From: Marinoscillum sp. 108
Lineage (GTDB): Bacteria > Bacteroidota > Bacteroidia > Cytophagales > Cyclobacteriaceae
DNA length: 64,000 nucleotides
NCBI RefSeq assembly: GCF_902506655.1
Contig: NZ_LR734811.1
Coordinates: 1 to 64,000, forward strand
Reading direction: 5' to 3'
Shown here: positions 17,790 to 27,077 of the stretch, piece after piece
How positions within the stretch are numbered: the first letter of the stretch is position 1
Layout: every line of letters starts with the position of its first letter
The notes under the pieces: model-generated
What the model saw: the letters and a program-made list of their open reading frames with translations, nothing else
Told to the model about the DNA's origin: nothing
The model's database searches: none
Translations under genes and position numbers: made by a program

Positions 17790-18733
17790 CTGAAGAAGAA
17801 AATTCGATCCAAATGAAGTATTTCTAAGAAGGTACGCCGAGGAAAACTAAATAAGCATAAGAACAGACACTTCCCCATATGAAGATAGCTTGATTCTTTG
17901 CGAAACTTGGAGATCAAATACTTGTTATGCTCAAATATTGTGATTTTCCTAAAATCCATAAGTTCATGCTCTGACACAAGACCGTGTTGAAAATAATAAT
18001 TGACCACCTGCATCCGTGTCTTATAGAGCCCAGAATATATTGTGTCCATATTTTGAGAGATGATTTTCACCGTATCGCTGTCCGACCATTTACGATGGTG
18101 ATGAAGTATGCGGTCTACATAATAGGTTTGCGAATGAGCTCCGATTCTAAACCACATTTCAGTGTCGCCCCAGTGAAACTCCATAAAATTACCCACTTTT
18201 TCAATCAAGCCCCTTCTCATCAACCCAATACCCTGCTTCATCACGGGATAAGATAAAAACCCATGGGGGCCCTGTTTGACCAAGTCTACGCAGGAAAATG
18301 CTTGATTCATAAACTGATCAGGAGCTGGCAAGGGTTGATCGTTCATTGTTTCTCCCGATTCATTAATAATATCATGACCTGCACAGACCAACCCCACTTC
18401 CGGTTGAACATCTAATATATTGACGCATACTTCGATCATTTCCGGATCCCACCAGTCATCGGCATCCAACTTACCCCAGTAATCCCCTGTGCAGAGGGAC
18501 ATCCCATAATTCCAGTTTGGCATCATTCCAAGATTTTTCTCATTCCGGAAAAGCTTGATTCTGGAATCCGATGAGGCATACCGCTGGCAAATGCTATATG
18601 TATCATCCGTAGAACAGTCGTCTACAATTACCAATTCAAAATCTCCATAAGTTTGATTCAGTATAGATTCGATGGACTCAGCAATGAAATCCTGAGTATT
18701 GTAAACTGGAATTAAAATAGAAACCTTAGCCAT
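17786..18733 (-). CDS. Glycosyltransferase family 2
   Basis: 315 residues. VSILIPVYNTQDFIAESI (residues about 4-21), DDCSTDDT (about 37-44) and KLDADDWWDPEM near residue 87 form the GT-A core. HWGDTEMWFRIG near 190 is the second acidic motif. The start overlaps the methyltransferase end by 8 nt. A basic C-terminal tail ends in FFFR. Confidence 0.86.
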   Translation of the reverse strand: MAKVSILIPVYNTQDFIAESIESILNQTYGDFELVIVDDCSTDDTYSICQRYASSDSRIKLFRNEKNLGMMPNWNYGMSLCTGDYWGKLDADDWWDPEMIEVCVNILDVQPEVGLVCAGHDIINESGETMNDQPLPAPDQFMNQAFSCVDLVKQGPHGFLSYPVMKQGIGLMRRGLIEKVGNFMEFHWGDTEMWFRIGAHSQTYYVDRILHHHRKWSDSDTVKIISQNMDTIYSGLYKTRMQVVNYYFQHGLVSEHELMDFRKITIFEHNKYLISKFRKESSYLHMGKCLFLCLFSFPRRTFLEILHLDRIFFFR

Positions 18734-19463
18734 TCTTCTGTGCCTGCATCACAATTGTTTCAACCTTATTTGGCACCAATCCCATTTCGTTCATATGCTG
18801 CTCCACACCTGTTAGCTCCGGGTCATTACTTTCTCCCACCTCATACTTCCTGACATGATTGAATCCATTCGTCTCAAGCAAATGAGTTAATGTGAACTCA
18901 GTGTGAATGAACCGATGCTTAAAGCCATAGAACAGCTTATTCACCACAAATGCGGGATCTCTGGGAACACCCTGATCAATGAATAGATTATAATAATGGT
19001 CTATATATTCTTTGTGCTCAGGGGTATCAGGATTTTGCAAAACCTGGATGGCACCCATCAGATTAGGGGTTGCAATCCTGATTTTTCCTTGAGGCTTCAG
19101 AACTCTAAAACACTCCTTGATCATAAAATCTGCGTCCCCATAGGGTATATGCTCGATCATGTGTTCAGCAAAAACGTAATCCAACGTATTGTCCCCAAAT
19201 GGAAAAGTCTTGGTAGCGTCCATGTAGACCACATGGTTTGCCTTAGGCTCAATATCTGCATTGAGCCAGCCATTTATGGAATTGCCTTGCGCACCAATTT
19301 GTAGCTTTTTTGGACTGCTTGAGGACATGTAATCTTGAATCAATTGGTCTTGACGGCTTATGTGAAAGCGCTGGGACAATTTTTCCGGGGTTTGTCCCAA
19401 TAAAAGCCTTACACTCCGTACCACATGGACGATTATTGGATACTTCTTCAATCTATTGAACAT
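18726..19463 (-). CDS. Class I SAM-dependent methyltransferase
   Basis: 245 residues. The SAM-binding region is divergent: KLQIGAQGNSINGWLNADIE (residues about 54-73) replaces the usual GxGxG, while DNTLDYVFAEHMIEHIPY near 96 and FRVLKPQGKIRIATPN near 122 are typical of Methyltransf_11-type enzymes in glycan loci. The AEHMIEH segment is common in bacterial sugar methyltransferase-like proteins. The first 50 residues are basic and may be regulatory. It is one of two methyltransferases in the operon. Confidence 0.84.
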   Translation of the reverse strand: MFNRLKKYPIIVHVVRSVRLLLGQTPEKLSQRFHISRQDQLIQDYMSSSSPKKLQIGAQGNSINGWLNADIEPKANHVVYMDATKTFPFGDNTLDYVFAEHMIEHIPYGDADFMIKECFRVLKPQGKIRIATPNLMGAIQVLQNPDTPEHKEYIDHYYNLFIDQGVPRDPAFVVNKLFYGFKHRFIHTEFTLTHLLETNGFNHVRKYEVGESNDPELTGVEQHMNEMGLVPNKVETIVMQAQKNG

Positions 19464-19470
19464 AGTGCAA

Positions 19471-20649
19471 CTAAATTAACTTTTGATAGGTTTCCTGATA
19501 TTCAGCACTAATTAATTTCCAGTCGAATCGTGAGATCACTTTGTCGATATTTCTTCTTAAATCGGCATAAACCTCTGGGTCAGATGCCATTTTGACAATG
19601 GCATCTTCAATTTCCCCAATATTTGGTTTTCCATCATCGTGAAATCCCACCACATAGCCTGCATAATGCTCACCATCTTGCATTACTTCTGGCAATCCAC
19701 CCCAGTCCGTGACAATCACCGGCTTACCATTGGACAAATACTCCAGCACAGAAATACCAAATGTCTCTCCTTCAAAAAAGGAAGGTAGCACCCCGATATC
19801 AAAACCAGCAATATAAAGCCCCGGATTTGAACTATAGCCTGTGAAAACAATTCCTTCTTGATCACCATAGGTTTTGGCTAACTGGTCCAAAAAGGTGCCC
19901 TCCCCCACCAAAACCAGCTTCATTTGTCTCTGGACTCTCTTTTTGGCACCTAAAAATGCCAAAATCAGCGCCTCCCAACCTTTGCTCTGATGCCCTCTGG
20001 CAACCATCCCCACTACAAATGAATCCTTATCTTTTTGTTCTTCATTTTTCACTGGAACAAATGGCAGACCATTGTAAATAAGCTTTATTCTTTTCGGATC
20101 CAAAGCTAAATAGCTGGCTAATTTCCTCTTAGCAAACTCTGATACAGCCACCCAGCTATTCACTCTCCCTATGACAATCTCATCAATCTCCTCACCCTTT
20201 CTCATTCTCAATAGATAGTCCCCTTCTTCGGTAACCACGAGTGGAACGGATGAATGCAAGTGCTTCGCACAATTCAAATCAGAAGGATATAAAAAAGAAT
20301 GGACCACGTCAACCCGGTGTTTCCAAATGATATATTTAAACAAAAGACCAATCATCTTTTGGCGAATCGAAGGTGATTTGCCACTCGATTCTTCAAGTGC
20401 ATTCAATTTCCACCCAAGGTAATTAATTAGGTGAAAGCGGTTTAGGTCATAATATCTAACTTTTTTCGAGAGGAGCGTATTCAACATTTGAGTCTCTACC
20501 TTATCTCCATTCCAGACAAAAAAGTAAACTTCCGTCTGAGAATTCTCACTCAATATTGAGGCCAACTTGAGCGCAAAGGTCTGAGCCCCTCCTACTTCAA
20601 GTGTACTAATCGAGATCAATATTTTTTTGTGGGTGCCAGATTTATTCAA
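19471..20649 (-). CDS. Glycosyltransferase family 4
   Basis: 392 residues of GT-B type. ISTLEVGGAQTFALKLASIL near the N terminus is the usual GT4 acceptor-domain glycine loop. VVGMVARGHQSKGWEALILA near residue 212 and EGETFGISVLEYLSNGKPVI near 293 form the donor site with its E-x7-E. The start is a TTG that overlaps the preceding stop as TTGA; no ATG occurs before the conserved region. Confidence 0.9.
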   Translation of the reverse strand: MNKSGTHKKILISISTLEVGGAQTFALKLASILSENSQTEVYFFVWNGDKVETQMLNTLLSKKVRYYDLNRFHLINYLGWKLNALEESSGKSPSIRQKMIGLLFKYIIWKHRVDVVHSFLYPSDLNCAKHLHSSVPLVVTEEGDYLLRMRKGEEIDEIVIGRVNSWVAVSEFAKRKLASYLALDPKRIKLIYNGLPFVPVKNEEQKDKDSFVVGMVARGHQSKGWEALILAFLGAKKRVQRQMKLVLVGEGTFLDQLAKTYGDQEGIVFTGYSSNPGLYIAGFDIGVLPSFFEGETFGISVLEYLSNGKPVIVTDWGGLPEVMQDGEHYAGYVVGFHDDGKPNIGEIEDAIVKMASDPEVYADLRRNIDKVISRFDWKLISAEYQETYQKLI

Positions 20650-21602
20650 TTTCGAAAGGACTTTTGTCTTAGAATATTAGCTAACCAGTACGCATTAAAA
20701 ACTGCAACCACCAGATAGAGTAGATACCTCACACCGGGTTTGATCAAGAATGCTTGAAATACCTTTTTTACCCCTTTTTGGTAGTCTAGTTTGAGCGTAT
20801 CGATAGCAATGTTCATCAAAAAATCTATATCAGAATTCAGGTACTCCAAATTGAGATTGACCAACTCGAAAAAGGGGGAATGCTTGCTAAATTCCCTTCT
20901 CATCACTATCCGATAATAATAGGTATTCCACAAATTACTACTTGTGTTATTTTCATGTCTTCTCACTAAGGCCAACCCTCCGGGTTGACTATTGAAGATG
21001 AATTTACATCCCGCATTCAGGCAAGATAACCAAAACATCCAGTCTTCATTATATCGAAAATCCGGGTTAAACAACCCGACTTTCCTAAAAAGTTCTTTCG
21101 GTATCAAGGGGGAATTAATTGTAAAGGGTCCTTTGAGCAGAGTTCGGCCAATCTCCACCCCAGATCCTGATACCTCGGGAGTATCAAATGATCTTACCTG
21201 GTTTTTGTGCCCGTTGAAAGATTCACCAAAAATCCGGTGATGTGAATAAACAATATCAACATGGGGATTGATACGATGGATTTCAACTTGATAACGGATC
21301 TTGTCAGGCTCCAGCATATCATCGGCATCCAGTAATTGAATGAAATCCCCCTTTGACACTTCCAATCCCAGATTTCTGGCGGCATTGGGTCCTGAATTTT
21401 TCTGGAACAAATAGCTAATTCTTGAGTCCTTTTTAGCGTATTCCAGTGCTACTTTCCTGGTGTCATCCTCCGAGCCATCATCTACTATAATGCACTCCCA
21501 ACTGGGATAGCTCTGTGCCAGCACACTATCCAGACACTCCGGGAGATACCTCGCATAGTTATAACAAGGGATAATGACTGAAACCAAGGGATATTTACTC
21601 AT
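20646..21602 (-). CDS. Glycosyltransferase family 2
   Basis: 318 residues. VSVIIPCYNYARYLPECLDS (residues about 7-26), DDGSEDDT (about 40-47) and QLLDADDMLEPDK near residue 90 are the GT-A motifs. RYNEDWMFWLSC near 190 is the acceptor-side acidic motif. A C-terminal hydrophobic helix (YLLYLVVAVFNAYWLANIL) probably anchors it to the inner membrane. Its ATG overlaps the stop of the previous gene (21599-21602). Confidence 0.88.
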   Translation of the reverse strand: MSKYPLVSVIIPCYNYARYLPECLDSVLAQSYPSWECIIVDDGSEDDTRKVALEYAKKDSRISYLFQKNSGPNAARNLGLEVSKGDFIQLLDADDMLEPDKIRYQVEIHRINPHVDIVYSHHRIFGESFNGHKNQVRSFDTPEVSGSGVEIGRTLLKGPFTINSPLIPKELFRKVGLFNPDFRYNEDWMFWLSCLNAGCKFIFNSQPGGLALVRRHENNTSSNLWNTYYYRIVMRREFSKHSPFFELVNLNLEYLNSDIDFLMNIAIDTLKLDYQKGVKKVFQAFLIKPGVRYLLYLVVAVFNAYWLANILRQKSFRN

Positions 21603-22447
21603 GATTTTCTAAAGAACCTCTTCTTCAAAACATACAATACATCAAGCAGTTTCCTCATTTTATTTCTACCCAACAATACTGAAACAATGCTCATCTTAAT
21701 ACCAGTCATCATTGAGCCCGCTTCAATCTCATGATTGCCCTCTTTGCTTAAGTGTTCAAAATAAGCTTCATTATTAGAATCTATCCCCAAATGAGTCTTA
21801 CACAATTTGTGCTTAATCCTAAGGAACGGTAAATCCAAATGAGCAGCACTAAAGCCTCTTTCATCAAAAACGGCAATTGGCTCATTCGTATAGAAATTAT
21901 GGTTCGGATTCAAACCAAAAGCCTTAATCATGAATGCATAATCCGCACAACTTTTATAGCGCTGATCAAATAAACCGCACCGCACAAACAAACTCCTGTG
22001 AGCAAATATAGCCTGATGACAAATGACTCGCTCCGCCAGCTTTTCATTCGTATATTCAAATCCATATCTCCTCCCAGAATGCTTGAAAAAGACATCTCCA
22101 TAAACGAAATGGACTTTCGGGTAATAAAGGTGGTCAGCAATTGCAGAGAGGGCATTCTCGTACAACTGATCATCCGAACCCAGAAAATACAACCACTCCC
22201 CACTGGCCATGGCAACGCCCTTATTCATGGCGTCATAAATACCCGTATCGCTCTCACTTATCCATTTAACTCCATATCCCTTATAATCCTCTATGATTTC
22301 TAACGTTCGGTCCGTGCTGTTCCCATCAATCAACAGTACCTCATAAGACGAATAGGATTGGTGGCAAACAGAATCCAAGCAACTTCTCAGAGTAAGTTCC
22401 GCATTGAAAGTAGGGATGATTATCGATATTGTAGGTTTATCAGGCAC
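21599..22447 (-). CDS. Glycosyltransferase family 2 (WcaA/WcaE-like)
   Basis: About 282 residues from a GTG at 22447. The frame extends to a TTG at 22501, but the GTG has AAGGA 9 nt upstream and leaves only an 8-nt overlap with the preceding gene, so I prefer it. TISIIIPTFNAELTLRSCLD opens the GT-A domain; DGNSTDRT and ESDTGIYDAMNKGVAMASGE near residue 75 are typical of the colanic-acid-type GT2 subgroup. FLGSDDQLY replaces the usual D-x-D as GSDD, as is common in this subgroup. Confidence 0.85.
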   Translation of the reverse strand: MPDKPTISIIIPTFNAELTLRSCLDSVCHQSYSSYEVLLIDGNSTDRTLEIIEDYKGYGVKWISESDTGIYDAMNKGVAMASGEWLYFLGSDDQLYENALSAIADHLYYPKVHFVYGDVFFKHSGRRYGFEYTNEKLAERVICHQAIFAHRSLFVRCGLFDQRYKSCADYAFMIKAFGLNPNHNFYTNEPIAVFDERGFSAAHLDLPFLRIKHKLCKTHLGIDSNNEAYFEHLSKEGNHEIEAGSMMTGIKMSIVSVLLGRNKMRKLLDVLYVLKKRFFRKS

Positions 22448-23771
22448 GGCTATCAGTCCTTTTCCTGAAGTTTTGTCCCTCACTAATAAGATAAAGGCCA
22501 ATGATGAAAAACGGAATTAGAGGTATCCTGTACCTAACCAAAGATCCGAAATTATAGGTGGAAATTCCGATAGCGAATGCAAATGCCAGTGAAAAAACCA
22601 TACAAAACCCTACCACTGGGTTGGAAAATATCTGGCTAAAAAACCGCGAAAGGCCAATTTTCCAAATAACCCTGATCAACAGAACGATCATAAAAAGACT
22701 CTCCAATGCAGACAACAGCATGACAGGATTGCGTACTTCCCAAATTACTGGCCGAAAAAGCCCTGTAAACACGGCCATTGGAGCCTTCCTTATCATCCCG
22801 CCCGTGGAGAAATCATAATCTCCGAATGTATATACCGACCCAGCCTGTTGCTCGCCCACATACTCCAACCATTTGGCAGTCTCTTCGGCAGTATAGGCTA
22901 TTGCATCCAATGAATACCTTTGATTATCTTCTGATATTTCCTGAACGGAAAAAAACCCTCCAAAAATTACTATGATTACTATAAATGGAACAATTAATAG
23001 TTTGAGGGCCCAATTGTCAATTCTCTTCATGCTGGCAAATCCAACCATTACCATAATCCCCGGAATCAAACACATCAAAATATAAATCTTGATAGTATAG
23101 AGGATATAAAACGACACGATAAAAATTAATACCATCGAAATCGAATAGCGCCTTTGAAAAACCACACCAAACACCCCATAAACTATCCAACCCAAAGCAG
23201 AAAGTGTGATGGGGTCCTTTAGTATTCCAGATCCCCAAAACCATAATGATGGAATAAATAAACAAGCTACAGCCAATTGTTTGACCAAAGCTGGATAAAG
23301 GGTGCAGAATGCATTGAACAATGCCCACACTCCGCTAAAACTTAGCACCGCAAAAAAAATGGCTATAGAATAGTAGGATCCACCACAAACAACCCCAAAA
23401 AAACCCACAATACGAGCAATAAAGTATGTGGGGGCATCCCCAAAGGTAAAAATCCTGGAAGCATACTGATAGGTATCGGGATGATATTCTGTTGGCCCGA
23501 AAACAAGCCTGAACCATGCCATCGGGGATTCAAAAAAACTATTGGCAATAATCACCCCAGGCTTAAAGTAATAATTAAATGTATCTCCACCATACCCGTA
23601 GTAAAACTCAAAAATAAAACCCACCATTACGGCTCCAAATATTTTCAGATATAAGGCAGGTAAAAAATACCTTCGAGTCTGGCGATTCGTAAAGTATGGT
23701 CTCAGAAAAAAAGCGCCCACAGAAATAAGTAATAAGTAAAATGGTGTAAACAGCAAATCCCTAACTCCCAT
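22440..23771 (-). CDS. Polytopic membrane protein, possible glycan polymerase
   Basis: 443 residues with about ten hydrophobic helices and no ATPase or transferase motif. A conserved-looking segment, FIPSLWFWGSGILKDPITLS near residue 170, and a large non-cytoplasmic loop near 275-320 recall EpsG/Wzy-type polysaccharide polymerases, but the similarity is only in topology and context. It is the first gene of the minus-strand run, so any operon promoter should lie in the 60-bp divergent gap 23772-23831, where I see no convincing TAnnTTTG box. It overlaps the next gene by a few bases. A chain polymerase is unexpected beside a Wzm/Wzt exporter. Confidence 0.7.
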   Translation of the reverse strand: MGVRDLLFTPFYLLLISVGAFFLRPYFTNRQTRRYFLPALYLKIFGAVMVGFIFEFYYGYGGDTFNYYFKPGVIIANSFFESPMAWFRLVFGPTEYHPDTYQYASRIFTFGDAPTYFIARIVGFFGVVCGGSYYSIAIFFAVLSFSGVWALFNAFCTLYPALVKQLAVACLFIPSLWFWGSGILKDPITLSALGWIVYGVFGVVFQRRYSISMVLIFIVSFYILYTIKIYILMCLIPGIMVMVGFASMKRIDNWALKLLIVPFIVIIVIFGGFFSVQEISEDNQRYSLDAIAYTAEETAKWLEYVGEQQAGSVYTFGDYDFSTGGMIRKAPMAVFTGLFRPVIWEVRNPVMLLSALESLFMIVLLIRVIWKIGLSRFFSQIFSNPVVGFCMVFSLAFAFAIGISTYNFGSLVRYRIPLIPFFIIGLYLISEGQNFRKRTDSRA

Positions 23772-23831
23772 GTTTATTACTTTCGCTTAATTCTATTTTT
23801 TTAGTGACTTATTCCGTCTTATCATGCATTC

Positions 23832-24902
23832 ATGAAACTCCTCTTCCTCACCCCATATCCAATTCAAAGAGCCCCATCACAGCGCTTTAGGTTCGAGCAT
23901 TTTTTCAAATTTATGGAAGAAATGGATTTGACTTATGACTTTAGCTCTTTTCTTTCCGAAAAGGCCTGGGGCATAGCCTATCAGCGGGGTAATTTCGTAA
24001 ATAAGGGATTTTATGTGATTGGAGGATATCTATCCAGGATAAAAATGCTCTTCACATTAGGGAAGTATGATTTTATCTTCATTCATCGGGAGCTCACACC
24101 CTTCGGTCCACCCGTCTTTGAATGGTTAATCACCCGGGTATTTAAGAAAAAGGTGATCTACGACTTTGATGACGCCATCTGGATGGCTGATCAGAACCAT
24201 GAAAACATTCTCTGGAAAACCCTGAAATGGCGCTCAAAAGTAGCGTCAATCTGTAAATGGAGCTGGAAAGTATCGGTTGGGAATGAATACCTCGGTGATT
24301 TTGCACGCAAATATTGCGATGATGTGGTGCTAGTACCCACCATCGTGGACACTTCTATTCACACACCCCCTATTCATCAAAAACACCCAATACCGGTCAT
24401 CGGGTGGACAGGCTCGCACTCTACACTCTTCTATCTGGACACTATTCTTCCGGCTCTTACACTGCTGCAGGAGCGATTCGAATTTGAATTTTTAGTCATT
24501 GCCAATAAAAACCCCAACCTACCTCTCAAACACTTTCGCTTCCTGGCATGGAAGAAAGAAACGGAGATTGAAGACCTGAGTCTCATGGATATAGGGGTGA
24601 TGCCTTTGGAGGACACGGAATGGTCGAAAGGGAAATGCGGATTCAAGCTGATCCAATACCTTTCTCTTGGTGTACCAGCGGTCGCCAGTCCCGTAGGGGT
24701 GAATAATGAAATCATTCAAGAGGATTTTAACGGATACTTTGCCCAAACCACAGAAGATTGGGTGTCCAGGCTTTCAACCTTGCTTCAGGATCATCAGAAA
24801 AGAAAGACTTTGGGAAACAATGGCCGACTACTGATCGAGCAGAAATACTCAGTAAATAGCCAGAAGCAAACTTTTTTCAATCTATTCAACGACCAGCCCT
24901 AA
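23832..24902 (+). CDS. Glycosyltransferase family 4-like protein
   Basis: 356 residues. It opens MKLLFLTPYPIQRAPSQRFR and has FIHRELTPFGPPVFEW and KVIYDFDDAIWMAD, features of a GT4-like group in Bacteroidota glycan loci. The donor site is visible as VIGWTGSHSTLFYLDTILPA near residue 196, with CGFKLIQYLSLGVPAVASPV near 275 in place of the standard E-x7-E loop. It is transcribed away from the long operon and its 3' end overlaps that of the convergent dehydratase gene by 17 bp. Confidence 0.83.
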   Translation: MKLLFLTPYPIQRAPSQRFRFEHFFKFMEEMDLTYDFSSFLSEKAWGIAYQRGNFVNKGFYVIGGYLSRIKMLFTLGKYDFIFIHRELTPFGPPVFEWLITRVFKKKVIYDFDDAIWMADQNHENILWKTLKWRSKVASICKWSWKVSVGNEYLGDFARKYCDDVVLVPTIVDTSIHTPPIHQKHPIPVIGWTGSHSTLFYLDTILPALTLLQERFEFEFLVIANKNPNLPLKHFRFLAWKKETEIEDLSLMDIGVMPLEDTEWSKGKCGFKLIQYLSLGVPAVASPVGVNNEIIQEDFNGYFAQTTEDWVSRLSTLLQDHQKRKTLGNNGRLLIEQKYSVNSQKQTFFNLFNDQP

Positions 24903-25842
24903 GCTTCTCAAAAGTCGAAAATGCCTCTGCAGTTTCTGAATCGTAAGCGAGCAGCCGTACCGGAAGGGCTCCAAATTTATCCAGGGCACCGTCTTGCCCT
25001 AGAGCTTCCTGGGTGATCAGATAAAAATCCTCTGTCTCACACATGCGGCTCAGTTCGTTCTTCGTAGCCAGTTTTTCATGAATTTTCTCAAATCCCCGCT
25101 CTCCGCCAAACTTCACCTGAATGAGTGGAGCACAAACGCTTACCAAATCCGCTACTTTAACAGATCGAAGCTTGGGGATCATGATGACTCCCCCGAAATC
25201 TCTGCTCATTTGGGCATAGATCAATTGGCGGGCATTGTCCAATGAATCCACAAATCGAGTCAGTTCTTGGCTGTATAGAGTAATGGTCTCTCCTGCATTC
25301 AATTTTGACAACTTATCCACGATGGAGCCAGGTGATCCTATCAGATTACCAAACCGAATTACAGAAGCCTGAAACTCTGGACTATTGGATTTTAGCACCA
25401 ACCGCTCACCGGCTTGTTTCGAATTGCCATAGACAGAAACTGGCTCTACTGCCTTGTCTGTAGACACAAAGATCAGTTGTCGAACACCAGAACGCCGGGC
25501 CGCGTGAATCACATTTTCCGTGCCCAACACATTGGTCTTGTAGCATTCGGTTGGATTATCCTCACACGTACCCACCTGCTTCATGGCCGCAGCATGTATC
25601 ACCAGCTCCACCCCATTGCAGGCTTCGGCCAGTCTGTCTTCATCGCGCACATCCCCGATCACAAAATCCACCCTCTGGGATAAATCTCCGAGTTGCATCT
25701 TGAGATTGAAGTGCTTCAGCTCATCTCTGGAAAATACCACAACATGCGTATCCTCTTGCTTGAGGAGCTCACCTACCAGGAATGAGCCCAAATATCCGGC
25801 ACCTCCGGTAATCAATACTTTCTTACGCAAATGATTTTCCAT
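24886..25842 (-). CDS. NDP-sugar 4,6-dehydratase, PseB/CapD-like
   Basis: 318 residues. The NAD-binding loop GGAGYLGS is at about 12-19, VIHAAAMKQVGTCEDNP near 81 is the polysaccharide-biosynthesis (FlaA1/CapD) signature, and STDKAVEPVSVYGNSK near 124 carries the Asp-Lys pair plus the YxxxK tyrosine and lysine. Characterised relatives (PseB, CapE/FlaA1, WbjB) convert UDP-GlcNAc to a 4-keto-6-deoxy sugar. The C-terminal third is less typical. It could feed the DegT aminotransferase at 5483-6556; PseC to PseI homologues are not in the window. Confidence 0.83.
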   Translation of the reverse strand: MENHLRKKVLITGGAGYLGSFLVGELLKQEDTHVVVFSRDELKHFNLKMQLGDLSQRVDFVIGDVRDEDRLAEACNGVELVIHAAAMKQVGTCEDNPTECYKTNVLGTENVIHAARRSGVRQLIFVSTDKAVEPVSVYGNSKQAGERLVLKSNSPEFQASVIRFGNLIGSPGSIVDKLSKLNAGETITLYSQELTRFVDSLDNARQLIYAQMSRDFGGVIMIPKLRSVKVADLVSVCAPLIQVKFGGERGFEKIHEKLATKNELSRMCETEDFYLITQEALGQDGALDKFGALPVRLLAYDSETAEAFSTFEKLRAGR

Positions 25843-25845
25843 TAT

Positions 25846-27018
25846 TTAGAGCTCCTTAAGCTTCATTTTAGCTTCCTTGTTAGCAGAATGACTCCTCCCT
25901 GTAATCTTACGAACCTGCTTATAATAGGCTTTGGCAGCCTCAGTATCTTCTTCTTTCTCTGCAATCCTGCCCAAATGTAGTACGGCATAAATATAGTAAC
26001 CCATATCTGTGGCATCAGCAGCCTCACCGTATTCCATAGCTAGTTTAAAGTATTTCTTGGCCTCTTCAAAATTGCGGTGAATCTCATTCATATGCCCAAG
26101 GAAAAAGGAAGCATACCTGCCGGAATTGTATTCATATCCAGCCTGAGCACTGTCAATCCGGTTCAAAATGGATATACACTCTTTGGTGGCTTCTCCATAG
26201 TTGCCGGATTGATAGAGAAGGCGCGTATAAAATCTATGGAAATAAGCATTGCCCGGAAAAGTTTTATGGAGATACCCTGCCAGCTGCATCGATCCCTGAA
26301 TATCATTTTCCTCATAATACGAGATTCGCATCAAATAGTATTGCGCCTCCGTGCGGGTATAAAATGCATTTCTGGCCACAATTTTTAACTGCTCAATCCC
26401 TTTTTCTTTATCCCCATCTGGAAAAATGGCCATAACAGGTTTCAGAAAAGGATAATTCTCCGGCACCCACTCCCGATAATAATTGAACAACGCATCTCCA
26501 AACAATAGCTCAGGGCTCAGATCACCATAGCCTTTACATTCCTCCAGATATTTCAAGGCATTCTTCCCTGCATAGGCCGCCTTCCCCCACTCTCTTCTTT
26601 CCGAATACAATCTTCCCTGAAAAGCATAAGTGGCTGCCAGCATAAAAGCTCCCTCTACCTTATTCAGGTCTTTGTAGAGCCGCTCCGCCAGGATCATGGA
26701 GGTGTCCATATAGGCATGAAAGGCCTTGTCATACTCCTCGTTGTTGAAATTAGGCAGAATACGCCACCAATAGTTCAGTCCCATGAGAAAATAGGGCAGC
26801 GGGTGCCAGCCATATTCCTTTCTCAGGTAATTAAAGTGTGACATAGATCGCTCAAAGCGAAAATTGTACATGTCATTGATCGCCTCAGTGGACTCCATCT
26901 GAATGAAGGGATTGGAGAGTATGCTATAGTTGCTATCTATGGGTATTTTGGCATTGAACTGCGCCCGGGCACTAAACATCCAGGTGAGACAACAGGCAAA
27001 AATCAGGAGTTTCTTCAT
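25846..27018 (-). CDS. Exported TPR-like repeat protein
   Basis: 390 residues. Residues about 1-19 (LLIFACCLTWMFSARA) are a signal peptide, then helical pairs resembling tetratricopeptide repeats run to the C terminus, such as AQYYLMRISYYEENDIQGSM and YAVLHLGRIAEKEEDTEAAK. No catalytic motif is present. It starts 3 nt after... the dehydratase stop lies just downstream on the same strand, so it may be expressed with that gene. Such proteins usually scaffold periplasmic complexes; no specific role is evident. Confidence 0.75.
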   Translation of the reverse strand: MKKLLIFACCLTWMFSARAQFNAKIPIDSNYSILSNPFIQMESTEAINDMYNFRFERSMSHFNYLRKEYGWHPLPYFLMGLNYWWRILPNFNNEEYDKAFHAYMDTSMILAERLYKDLNKVEGAFMLAATYAFQGRLYSERREWGKAAYAGKNALKYLEECKGYGDLSPELLFGDALFNYYREWVPENYPFLKPVMAIFPDGDKEKGIEQLKIVARNAFYTRTEAQYYLMRISYYEENDIQGSMQLAGYLHKTFPGNAYFHRFYTRLLYQSGNYGEATKECISILNRIDSAQAGYEYNSGRYASFFLGHMNEIHRNFEEAKKYFKLAMEYGEAADATDMGYYIYAVLHLGRIAEKEEDTEAAKAYYKQVRKITGRSHSANKEAKMKLKEL

Positions 27019-27077
27019 GTGGTGATCCTTTTAGCAAGAGCTAGTAGGCAACTATTGTTCCAAACGGAGCAAGGCTT

